Source: GCA-002733465 sp039969155 (lineage in GTDB: Bacteria > Pseudomonadota > Gammaproteobacteria > Enterobacterales > Kangiellaceae). From it: 64,000 bases of DNA. The notes beneath the pieces are model-generated. The model did no database searches. It saw only the letters and a list, made by a program, of their open reading frames with translations, and was not told the origin of the DNA. The stretch's first letter is position 1; each line of letters starts with the position of its first letter. The stretch is taken from contig JBDVOJ010000075.1 in NCBI GenBank assembly GCA_039969155.1, forward strand, positions 1-64,000, read 5' to 3'. A program made the position numbers and the translations under genes. Shown here piece by piece: positions 8,398-16,400 of this stretch.

Positions 8398-9348
8398 TTA
8401 AGTGGTTGTAGGAGTCTTGTTGAAGAATGGCAACTGCTTGTATTTGCCCATTGCGATGTAATTACCGATAAGAATGATGAATAGCCCGAAAATCCCCGCA
8501 GTCGTCCATTGATAATCTTCAAAGAAAGTAGAAAAGACCATGGCGATCACTGGATAAACCAACGAGATATAACCCGCTTTATCGGGGCCAATCTTGCCGA
8601 GTAGCGTTAAGAATGCACCAAATGCAATGACTGACCCAAATAACGCCAAGTAGATTAATGAGCCGACATAACTAAACGACCAGTCAAATTCAAAATTTAG
8701 GCCACTCACAGCAGCGACCAAGGCCAGTAAGACCGATGCATAGCCCATCCCTAGAGCATTGGCTTGTAATACCGGAATTTTTCGGCGCTGAGTTTTAGCC
8801 GAGGCGATGTTACCGAGCGATGCAAAAACACTCCCTGTCAGTACCATCACAATTCCAGCCCAAGCATCACTCTTAAAAAACACTGTCCAGTCAATGCTTT
8901 CCCCAGCTTGCGTACCGGCTTCGCCTAGTTGAACTTCTGGGAGAAAGATTAAAACAATACCAATCACACCAATGCTAGCGCCAACAACCACTTCCGGTTT
9001 GATTTTGTCTCCCAAGAAAATTCTAGCGAACACCACATTAAAATAGACGATACTGGTACTTAAGATTGCCGCTAGTGCACTGGTGATTTTAGTGATACCT
9101 AAGTAGGTCAGCCAGTAATTAAATCCAAATAGCATCAGGCCCTGAACTAAGATCCAAAAATGATCCGAACGAGAAAATCGGAATGGACGTCTTCGCCAAA
9201 GGCAATAAGCAAATAGAATTAGACTAGCGAGAAAGAATCGATAAACCACAGAAACAAGTGGGGCTACTACACCAAGCTGAAAGGTGATCATTAGCCAAGT
9301 CGATCCCCAAATAAACGCAGATGTTAAAAATAGTGCGATATTATTCAT
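8398..9348 (-). CDS. EamA/DMT family transporter
   Basis: A 316-residue inner-membrane protein with ten predicted hydrophobic segments arranged as two EamA repeats. The first begins ALFLTSAFIWGSTWLMI, typical of drug/metabolite exporters of the RhaT/YdcZ-like type; the second repeat contains VLTGSVFASLGNIASAK and PVIAMVFSTFFE. Such proteins export amino acids or other metabolites; the substrate cannot be read from sequence. I use ATG 9346-9348 rather than a start 21 codons upstream because AAGGA is well placed and the upstream extension is polar and low in complexity (serine/arginine-rich). It is 106 bases from kbl on the same strand, probably a separate unit. Confidence 0.85.
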   Translation of the reverse strand: MNNIALFLTSAFIWGSTWLMITFQLGVVAPLVSVVYRFFLASLILFAYCLWRRRPFRFSRSDHFWILVQGLMLFGFNYWLTYLGITKITSALAAILSTSIVYFNVVFARIFLGDKIKPEVVVGASIGVIGIVLIFLPEVQLGEAGTQAGESIDWTVFFKSDAWAGIVMVLTGSVFASLGNIASAKTQRRKIPVLQANALGMGYASVLLALVAAVSGLNFEFDWSFSYVGSLIYLALFGSVIAFGAFLTLLGKIGPDKAGYISLVYPVIAMVFSTFFEDYQWTTAGIFGLFIILIGNYIAMGKYKQLPFFNKTPTTT

Positions 9349-9510
9349 GGGGCTCGTCCTTGAATTGGATCTTGAAGAAGAACGATCAATATTATCAAAA
9401 CGCGCTATCAAAACAATCTAATTCGAGGAATACTGAAATATTAACGGTAATTTAAGTAACCATTAGTTATAAAAACGAATATCTATTAACATCCGATACT
9501 TCCAACTCTA

Positions 9511-10710
9511 CTACCAACCTTTACTAACAATGAATCCCCCCCAAACGGTGCTTCTATCTGCAACACCAGACTTTATTTCTGAAGTTTGACCGCGTAACAA
9601 ATAACTCACTCTCCAACCACTTTTAAATTGTTTGGTCACTCCTAACCAGCCGTCAGCGACTAAGTGACGTACTTCATTGGCGCTATAAGCCGATTCAGTG
9701 TGTTTAAACTGTCCTTGCAAGAAAGAGTTGTACAACCGAGCATGCAAGTTGAAACCGGCCCAAAAATACAGTTCTTCACTGCCCTTTTCAGAACCAGCCA
9801 TGCTCGATGACTTTTCAGAGTAGTCGTTAAACTGCGGTCTAAAACTATACCAAGGCGTATTAAACTCGCCAACTCTGGCAGCCATTCCGAAAGAAACTTC
9901 GGTTAAGTAGCCTAAGCTAGCTTGTGAGGTAGTACTTACTTCAACTCTATTATCACCTTGATAATTAAAGTGAAAAAGATTTTGCTTGGCTAAGCTATAT
10001 CTAAAGGTCAATTCGCCGCCATCACTAATTTGGTTTTCCCAGCCGACAGGCTCTTCACTACCAGTGGCTTTGTGGATCTCTGTTTGAATTTCTTCGACAA
10101 TTGAAGAACCTAGGATCCCAACGGTAAACGAAGACACCCAGGCCGAATCATTATCCAAATCAATCGACTCTTTGGTATTAGATAAATAGATTAAACTAGC
10201 GTAAGGACGGTCACCTTGTTGCATATCTACTTGATTGATATTAGCAGGGGTAAAAACCGTAAACCCCGTTTCAATACTATGTAGCTCTCTATCACCGGAA
10301 TCATGTAAGTTAGAAACAGAACTCCAGTCATCTAGTTTCTCTAGCACTGGATTTAATGAAAACCAGTAGTCTTTAGCTCTTGAGCCAGAAAGTGTTAAGG
10401 ACATTCCGCCGGTATAATCTCTGTCCCCATCACGTAGAGCAAATAGATCATTATCTAGATACAAAGCCCAGCCTGTGTCTTCAGGCTCGATTTCCGACTC
10501 CCAAATCCAATCACGGCGTGCGCGTTTTTCAGATTCAATGGTACCAACAAACGGTTGACCAGGTCTTACGTTAGACAATGCTTCTTCTGTTTGCTTGGCC
10601 TCAGTGTTAGCGGCGCTGCCGTTAAGACCAGCATCTTGTTCTTCATTAGCTATGGCAAATGAGCTGAAGGAAAAGATGAATAGAGAAAGTATTAATGTTA
10701 AGTTTTTCAT
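9511..10710 (-). CDS. LpxR-like lipid A deacylase family protein (DUF2219)
   Basis: A 399-residue outer-membrane beta-barrel protein. A signal peptide ends near AIA|NEE; a polar linker of about 60 residues comes before the barrel. Family hallmarks are WALYLDNDLFALRDGDRDYT, QQGDRPYASLIYLSN and VEEIQTEIHKATGSEEPVGW. In Salmonella LpxR, which removes the 3'-acyloxyacyl group of lipid A in a Ca2+-dependent way, the Asn-Asp pair and a Q-x3-H motif form the active site; both are kept here (DND, QTEIH). It sits downstream of a TetR regulator on the same strand, and two copies of the same palindrome that precedes tetR lie in its upstream region. Predicted role: regulated lipid A remodelling. Confidence 0.82.
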   Translation of the reverse strand: MKNLTLILSLFIFSFSSFAIANEEQDAGLNGSAANTEAKQTEEALSNVRPGQPFVGTIESEKRARRDWIWESEIEPEDTGWALYLDNDLFALRDGDRDYTGGMSLTLSGSRAKDYWFSLNPVLEKLDDWSSVSNLHDSGDRELHSIETGFTVFTPANINQVDMQQGDRPYASLIYLSNTKESIDLDNDSAWVSSFTVGILGSSIVEEIQTEIHKATGSEEPVGWENQISDGGELTFRYSLAKQNLFHFNYQGDNRVEVSTTSQASLGYLTEVSFGMAARVGEFNTPWYSFRPQFNDYSEKSSSMAGSEKGSEELYFWAGFNLHARLYNSFLQGQFKHTESAYSANEVRHLVADGWLGVTKQFKSGWRVSYLLRGQTSEIKSGVADRSTVWGGFIVSKGW

Positions 10711-10740
10711 GTTGTTATCTACTGTGTTTGGAACTTATAT

Positions 10741-10752
10741 ATGACCGGTCGT
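10741..10752. promoter_or_regulatory. Putative TetR operator, proximal to lpxR-like gene
   Basis: ATGACCGGTCGT with palindromic core GACCGGTC, 30 bases upstream of the lpxR-like start. The same motif occurs at 10840 and, with one change, directly before the tetR gene. Confidence 0.65.
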
Positions 10753-10839
10753 TTTTAAAATAAATAAAGCGATTAGTAATGTATAAGTTTTTTAATCCCT
10801 GCAATTGTTTATTAGAGTGTTAATGGTAACCGATATTAC

Positions 10840-10851
10840 ATGACCGGTCGT
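10840..10851. promoter_or_regulatory. Putative TetR operator, distal to lpxR-like gene
   Basis: ATGACCGGTCGT followed by CTAAAA, about 130 bases upstream of the lpxR-like gene and 60 bases past the tetR stop. Identical over 12 bases to the proximal site, about 100 bases apart (centre to centre), which would allow looping. Confidence 0.6.
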
Positions 10852-10910
10852 CTAAAACTTGTTTCAATTTGTAAATCAATAGCTTATAAAATAAAAATTA
10901 ATGGTTTAGA

Positions 10911-11495
10911 TTAGTTTAGGAAAAACTGATTGACTTGTTTGCGAAAGACATCGTAAGCCTCACAGCTACGTTGCCCTTTCATTCTCATTACTGCGCCTTC
11001 CCAAGCGCAATGAATAAACTCAGCCAGTTCATAAGCATCGGTGTCTTTACTAAGCTCACCAGCTTTTTGAGCTTCGACCAAGCAATCGCCCATCATCTTA
11101 ACTATTCTGCACATGACTTGTGTCGTTGCAGCGCGAATGGCCTCGTTTTCATCAGACATTTCTAGGCATAAATTGCCAATAAAACATCCACCTTGAAAAC
11201 CTTGCTCTTTCTGAGCTTGATGGCCTGCATCAAAGAAGTTAAAAATTCGCGTCTTAGGTGACAACTTGTCATCACATAAGACCGACTTAACCCATTCGAT
11301 ATTTTCATTGGCCGTTTTTTCAATCGCTTCGACGACAAATGCTTCTTTGCTGGCAAAGTGATTGTAGAACGAGCCCTTGGGCACACCAGCTGCATCCACG
11401 ATCTCTTTAATCCCCGTGCCGTTATACCCTTTGTTAGAGAGTACCCCGATCCCGGCGTCTAAAATATGTTGTCTGCAATGGCCTATTCTTCCCAT
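10911..11495 (-). CDS. TetR/AcrR family transcriptional regulator
   Basis: A 194-residue regulator. The N-terminal helix-turn-helix covers about residues 8-50 (ILDAGIGVLSNKGYNGTGIK, then AAGVPKGSFYNHFASKE). The ligand domain contains GGCFIGNLCLEMSDENEAIR, which resembles the NemR/AcuR branch of TetR proteins that sense electrophiles or small acids; several Cys residues could be redox-sensing. A palindrome ATGACCGATCGT lies 12 bases before the start, fitting autorepression, and two more copies lie before the downstream lpxR-like gene. The start is ATG 11493-11495; no good ribosome binding site is visible, so the mRNA may be nearly leaderless. Confidence 0.9.
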   Translation of the reverse strand: MGRIGHCRQHILDAGIGVLSNKGYNGTGIKEIVDAAGVPKGSFYNHFASKEAFVVEAIEKTANENIEWVKSVLCDDKLSPKTRIFNFFDAGHQAQKEQGFQGGCFIGNLCLEMSDENEAIRAATTQVMCRIVKMMGDCLVEAQKAGELSKDTDAYELAEFIHCAWEGAVMRMKGQRSCEAYDVFRKQVNQFFLN

Positions 11496-11506
11496 GGGGA
11501 GAATAT

Positions 11507-11518
11507 ATGACCGATCGT
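11507..11518. promoter_or_regulatory. Putative TetR autoregulatory operator
   Basis: ATGACCGATCGT (core GACCGATCGTC) ends 12 bases before the tetR start codon. It differs at one position from the two sites upstream of the lpxR-like gene. Confidence 0.65.
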
Positions 11519-11551
11519 CTTAAAAGTCAAGTCCGCTATTATAGTTAAAAT

Positions 11552-11935
11552 TTATACATCGATAATATCGCGCCCAAATGGCGTAAAACTCAACTTCATT
11601 AGTTTGAAGTGTTGGATGCCAAACGGCAGACCAATAATGCTAATGCACAATAAGAATCCCCAAACCAAATGATTTAACACGACCCAAACTCCTCCGAATA
11701 CTAACCAGACGATGTTGAGTAAAATATTAATCCCACTGGTAGGGGCGCTGTAAGGAAAGCGAGTGGTTACTTCGGAGCCGAATGGGAACAACGCTAAGAT
11801 CGATAATTTGAAGCATTGGATCCCCCAGGGTATTCCGACGATGGTGCAACAAAGAGCGATGCCCGCGGTGAAATAACCTAAAAACACGAAAAGACCACCT
11901 AAAATGATCCATAAGATATTCATCAAAATAGACAT
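11552..11935 (-). CDS. yccF: YccF domain inner-membrane protein
   Basis: A 127-residue protein with two YccF (DUF307) repeats. Each has a hydrophobic helix followed by a Gly-Pro turn: IVGIPWGIQCFKLSILALFP in the first half and IIGLPFGIQHFKLMKLSFTP in the second. YccF proteins are inner-membrane proteins of unknown function, in some cases next to ion or toxin-related genes. Length fits the family (about 120-150). AAGGA precedes the ATG by a good distance. It is 57 bases upstream of tetR on the same strand. Confidence 0.88.
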   Translation of the reverse strand: MSILMNILWIILGGLFVFLGYFTAGIALCCTIVGIPWGIQCFKLSILALFPFGSEVTTRFPYSAPTSGINILLNIVWLVFGGVWVVLNHLVWGFLLCISIIGLPFGIQHFKLMKLSFTPFGRDIIDV

Positions 11936-12546
11936 GATTTTCCTTGATTAAAATAAGTCTATTTATGATTGATACAATTTACGTACCAATTATATTTCCC
12001 ACGAATTCAACAAGTTAGTTTTTGTGGAATATAAGAAAATGGTCATATTAACCAAAGTTTGTGTATTTACAGAGTCGAGAATTGTCCTGGATATTATTTT
12101 TAATTTAAGAAACTCTTAGGCGTTACAACCTTTCATTTCTTCTAATTCAAAACGGCCAGAAACCGCTGTTACCGCTAGCCCAACGGCAAATACTTCAGAT
12201 ATCTTATACATACAATAATCCCTGAAATTAAATTTACTACTATCAGGAAGATGAGCAGACAAAGGGTTAGCGGGCAAAAGGGATTTGACAACCAATCCTT
12301 GGGAGAGCGTATCTTCCATTAATTTTTAGTGATCTTGAGTATTTGGAATAGCTCTAATTACTCGGTTTACTAGAAACATAAACCTAGAAAAAGCTTAGCC
12401 AGCTCAATCACTGGCGGGGTTATGAGTGAAAATTGGGGAGTAAAATATCAGAATTCGGACAAATGTTATCAAAAGCAAAACTGGATTAGTCAAAAAATAG
12501 AGGACTTCAGAAAACTAGGCCTGTTTTTGTTTACTCATTAACTTAT
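11936..12546. other. 611-base intergenic stretch
   Basis: AT-rich DNA upstream of yccF and downstream of the tandem-repeat gene. Apart from one small reading frame with a plausible start (12116-12211, minus strand) I see no gene, RNA or repeat. No clear terminator was found after the repeat gene. Confidence 0.5.
12116..12211 (-). CDS. Possible 31-residue peptide
   Basis: A short frame encoding MYKISEVFAVGLAVTAVSGR followed by FELEEMKGCNA and a TAA stop. AGGGA lies 8 bases before the ATG. A hydrophobic Gly/Val/Ala-rich middle is followed by an acidic block and a single Cys near the end, reminiscent of a small secreted or modified peptide but also possible by chance. No processing, transport or immunity gene is adjacent. 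I do not recognise a family. Confidence 0.3.
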   Translation of the reverse strand: MYKISEVFAVGLAVTAVSGRFELEEMKGCNA

Positions 12547-13020
12547 CTATACTACCCGATTCGACGGGTCAACTTCCGCTTTCTTGGCCATTAATTTCGA
12601 CGGGTCAACTTCGGCTTTCTTGGCCATCAATTTCGACGGGTCAACTTCCGCTTTCTTGGCCATTAATTTGGACGGGTCAACTTCCGCTTTCTTGGCCATT
12701 AACTTCGACGGGTCAACTTCCGCTTTCTTGGCCATTAATTTGGACGGGTCAACTTCCGCTTTCTTGGCCATTAACTTCGGCGGGTCAACTTCCGCTTTCT
12801 TGGCCATTAATTTGGACGGGTCAACTTCCGCTTTCTTGACCATTAACTTCGACAGGTCAACTTCCGCTTTCTTGGCCCTTAATTTCAAGGAGCCCACTAC
12901 ATCATTAGCAAATTCTATATGTAACTTCTCTTGGTCTGCTAATTTTGAGTTTGCGCCAGCATATGCCTGACTTGAAACTAGACCGCATATAACAACAAGT
13001 AAATACTTTAATTTAAACAT
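12547..13020 (-). CDS. Secreted protein built of nine 12-residue tandem repeats
   Basis: A 157-residue protein with a signal peptide (cleavage near AYA|GANS, residue 22), a 28-residue unique stretch, and then nine exact-length repeats of KKAEVDPSKLMA from residue 50 to the last residue. The first unit has DLSKLMV, the third DPPKLMA and the last ends DPSNRVV; the rest are identical. The repeat is strongly charged (Lys/Asp/Glu) and would form short helices capped by Asp-Pro. The DNA repeat is almost unchanged, so copy number is probably variable between strains. I recognise no family. It could be a surface-layer or matrix protein, a metal or polyanion binder, or a slippage-generated product without a folded function. 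GGAG lies before the ATG. Confidence 0.7.
   Translation of the reverse strand: MFKLKYLLVVICGLVSSQAYAGANSKLADQEKLHIEFANDVVGSLKLRAKKAEVDLSKLMVKKAEVDPSKLMAKKAEVDPPKLMAKKAEVDPSKLMAKKAEVDPSKLMAKKAEVDPSKLMAKKAEVDPSKLMAKKAEVDPSKLMAKKAEVDPSNRVV
12550..12873 (-). repeat. 36-bp tandem repeat, nine units (coding minisatellite)
   Basis: Nine head-to-tail 36-bp units fill the 3' two-thirds of the gene. Six central units alternate between two versions (plus strand AATTTGGACGGG and AACTTCGACGGG or close), so the array has grown by 72-bp dimers. No change breaks the frame. Confidence 0.95.
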
Positions 13021-13409
13021 ACCACTACTACTCCACCACTACTTGCATCTCATAATGCAATACAAATTAAGAAAAATTTTATTTATGCTATTTGGCAATA
13101 TACAGAGCTTAAGTGTAAAGATCAACAAATGAGAACTAGATCACATGAGGCCAACCAAAACTTCTCAAAATGAGATTAACCCTGTGTTTTGTTTGCATAA
13201 ACAAAACAACTGGTCAATATGTAACCAATTTGGAGGTGTTTTTGTTGGTGAAGCGTAAGAAATTGAGAGGCAGGTTTCAGAGAATTTGCCAAAGAATTGT
13301 CGCCTGAGATGGATTCAGGTGTTTTGAGATATTCTTTTATGTATCGAATTACGGCTTAATAAGGGGATTTTAAAATGGCGTTTATAGGTTGAGATGCGCT
13401 TAATTTTGA
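13021..13409. other. 389-base intergenic stretch with a perfect hairpin
   Basis: Lies upstream of the repeat gene and downstream of the large GGDEF-EAL gene. It holds a perfect palindrome, GTTTTGTTT (13186-13194) and AAACAAAAC (13199-13207) with a 4-base loop, which could be a weak terminator or a binding site. No gene was found; the only ATG with a good leader opens a five-codon frame. Confidence 0.5.
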
Positions 13410-16400
13410 CTAAGCAGAGAAGTTTGTCACGTTATCCGCAATATCGTTGAGGAACTCTGATGTTTCCCATTTCTTAGATAGTAGCTTTTCTAACTCTTGA
13501 TGACTGACAGGACGACTAAAGAAATAGCCTTGGATCACTCGAGCTTTACTTCGCCATAGATGATCGCACTGCTCCTTACTTTCGACCCCTTCAATGACGA
13601 CATCAAGCTCCAAATTACTGGCGATATCGATAATCGCCTTCACAATGTTGCCGTCTTGTTTATTGTTTTCGACATTTTGAATAAAGCTTTTGTCTACTTT
13701 AAGAACATTAAGAGGCAGAGTTTTTAGCTGAGCTAAGGACGAATACCCAGTACCAAAGTCATCGAGAGCTAAGTTTATTCCCAATTCTCTGAGTTCTTCC
13801 ATTTGAATAATGGTCTGATCGATTTCTTGAACGCAGACACTTTCCGTCAGTTCCAACTCGAGATACTTAGGATTTAAAGATTCTTGCTCAAGTATACTTT
13901 TGACCTCAGATGTCAGATCTCGATGCCAAAATTGGTGAGCTGACAAATTAACACTCATTCGGCCTCGCATCATTCCGGACTCGACCCACTCTCTGGTTTG
14001 TCTAACGGCTTTTCTTAGGATTTGGTGTCCTAAGGGTTGAATTAGCCCAGTTTCTTCCGCCAAATGAATAAACTCATCTGGGCTGACAAATCCAAATTTA
14101 GGGTGTGACCAGCGAGCCAATGCCTCCATTCCGCAAACACGACCAGTATTTAGGTCTACTTTGGGTTGATAAGCTAAATCAATTTCACCACGTTCGATGG
14201 CTCGGCGAAGCTCATTTTCCATCGCCAGCTTTTTACGGGCTTTGTCGTTAAGTTCTACAGAGTAGAAATGGTAAGAGTTTAGGACTTCTTTCTTAGCTTC
14301 ATACATTGCCGTGTCGGCATTACGTAAAAGCTTTTCGGCTGTAATGCCGTCATCAGGCGATATTGTAATTCCGATGGAGAAGTTAAGATTAAGTTTTTGC
14401 CCTTTGATATAAACCGGCTCATTGAGCTCTTTGAGCATGGATTCGGCAAATGATGCTACTTCCGTTGAAGATTGAATATCATCTCGGATGATCACAAATT
14501 CATCGCCACCCACTCGAGCGATGGTGTCACCATCTCTATTTCTGCCAGTGAGTCTTTGAGCGACTTCGTTGATCAACATATCGCCCACATTGTGTCCAAG
14601 CGAATCATTCACCCGCTTAAAGTTATCAATGTCGATAACGAAAATAGCAAAGCGCTCACGACGAATTCTAGTTTTCTCGATGGTTTGGTTTAGTCGGTCA
14701 TACAAACAGGCTCTATTAGGTAAGCCGGTTAGCGCATCAAAGTTGGCAAGTTTTCTAAATTCTTCTTCGGCCCGTTTGTGGAAGGTGATATCTGAAAATA
14801 CACCAACATAGTATCGAACATAACCTTTCTCATCCAAAATGGTATCAACGGAAAGTTTTTGTGGGAATGGGTCACCGTCTTTTCGCTCAGCCCAAACTTC
14901 TCCTTGCCAATTGCCTTTTTCCATTAGACTCAAACGAATACGTTGAATAATATTTACCGATTGTTCTGAAACATCTGGGAACCAGAGTTCTTCACCTTTT
15001 TTCTCTGCAAATGAGAATCCAGTGATTTTTTCGTAAGAAGGATTACACTCGATCAAACGCCATTTAGCATCTCTTATCCAAACGCCATCAGATGTTGTTC
15101 TAAAAGCTTGTCCAAGTCGTTCGATTTCTTCATCTTTACGGTGAATTTCAGAAACATCTTTTTGAGTGCCGGACATTCGAACCGGTAAATTATTTTCATC
15201 ACGCTCCACCACTTTGGCTCGATCCTGAATCCAGCGCCATTCTAACTTGTCATCTTGGATTCGATAGGCGGCTTCGAATGAATCGGTTTTTCCGCTTAAG
15301 TGTTCATTTAGTGCAAGTCTTACTCGATCAACATCATACTTATGAATATAAGTAGAAAGCTCTTTTAAATTTCTCGAGAGTTTAGAACAGTTAATATTAA
15401 TATTTTTATCTGCGTCAGAGCGAAGCACTTCACCAGAACGGATATTCCAATCCCAGATTTCATTGCCGCCACCCCAAAGACTAAGTCGCAAGCGTTTCTC
15501 ACTCTCTTCTACGGTCTTTTGAGTTAGTAACTCTGCTTTTCGTTTTTGCCAAACCAAGTACAAGAATAATGAAAGTAACGAACCTAAAAACAAAGAATAG
15601 ATGAGTTTGGCTACAGTGGTTAACCACCAAGGAGAATTTATTGTAATTTGTTTTGCTTCAATATCGTTCTCCCACAGACCACCTTTCTTTCGTACTTGCA
15701 GTTCAAATTTGTAATCGCCAGCCCCAATATTGGTATAAGTAGCGACTCTGGAACTAGCAGGCACAGTAATCCAATTTTCATTTAATCCCAACAAACGATA
15801 TCTGTATTCGATCTTCTCGGGACTTTGGAATTGAGGGCTGGAAAAATTTAAGGTAAACGGAGTATGGTTATATTCCAGAGCTAAATGAGCTTTAGAAAGC
15901 ATAGATTTGTTAAGAATAGAACCTTCACTTCCTGAAATCTTCAATTCTTTGTTAGCTACTTTAAGGTCTGTAACTAAAGCTGGTTCGATGTGAGTAGTAT
16001 CCACTAGTAAGTTTGGAAAAAAACGGCTAAATCCTTTAGTTCCCGCTACATATATAGCACCGTTTTTCGCTGTAATTCCAACAGAGTTGAACTCATCTCC
16101 CTGCAAGCCATCTTTATAGCGAAAATGTGAGTAGTCCAGCGAATGAACATTAATAGAAACCAATCCAAGATTTGTAGTCGCCCAGATCTTTGATGAAGAG
16201 GGATCGTAGATTAGTTTGTAAACGGTGTTGTTTGGAAATCCATTATCCTCATCGATTCTACTAATCTTGCCTTCGGTATCTATAATTAGTATTCCATTTG
16301 ACATCGTAGATAACCATATATCCCTATTCTCACCAGCTACTCCCGAAGTAATATCTAGTTGAGAAGTGTTTGGAACAATTTCTATACTGCTTGAATCAGC

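Noticed and set aside
12550..12873. 36-bp repeats as a CRISPR array
   Set aside because: The units follow each other without spacers and encode a protein; no cas gene is near.
12584..12970. 128-codon frame on the plus strand across the tandem repeats
   Set aside because: It is the reverse complement of the in-phase 36-bp repeat, so it stays open by periodicity. The minus-strand frame has a start site and a signal peptide.
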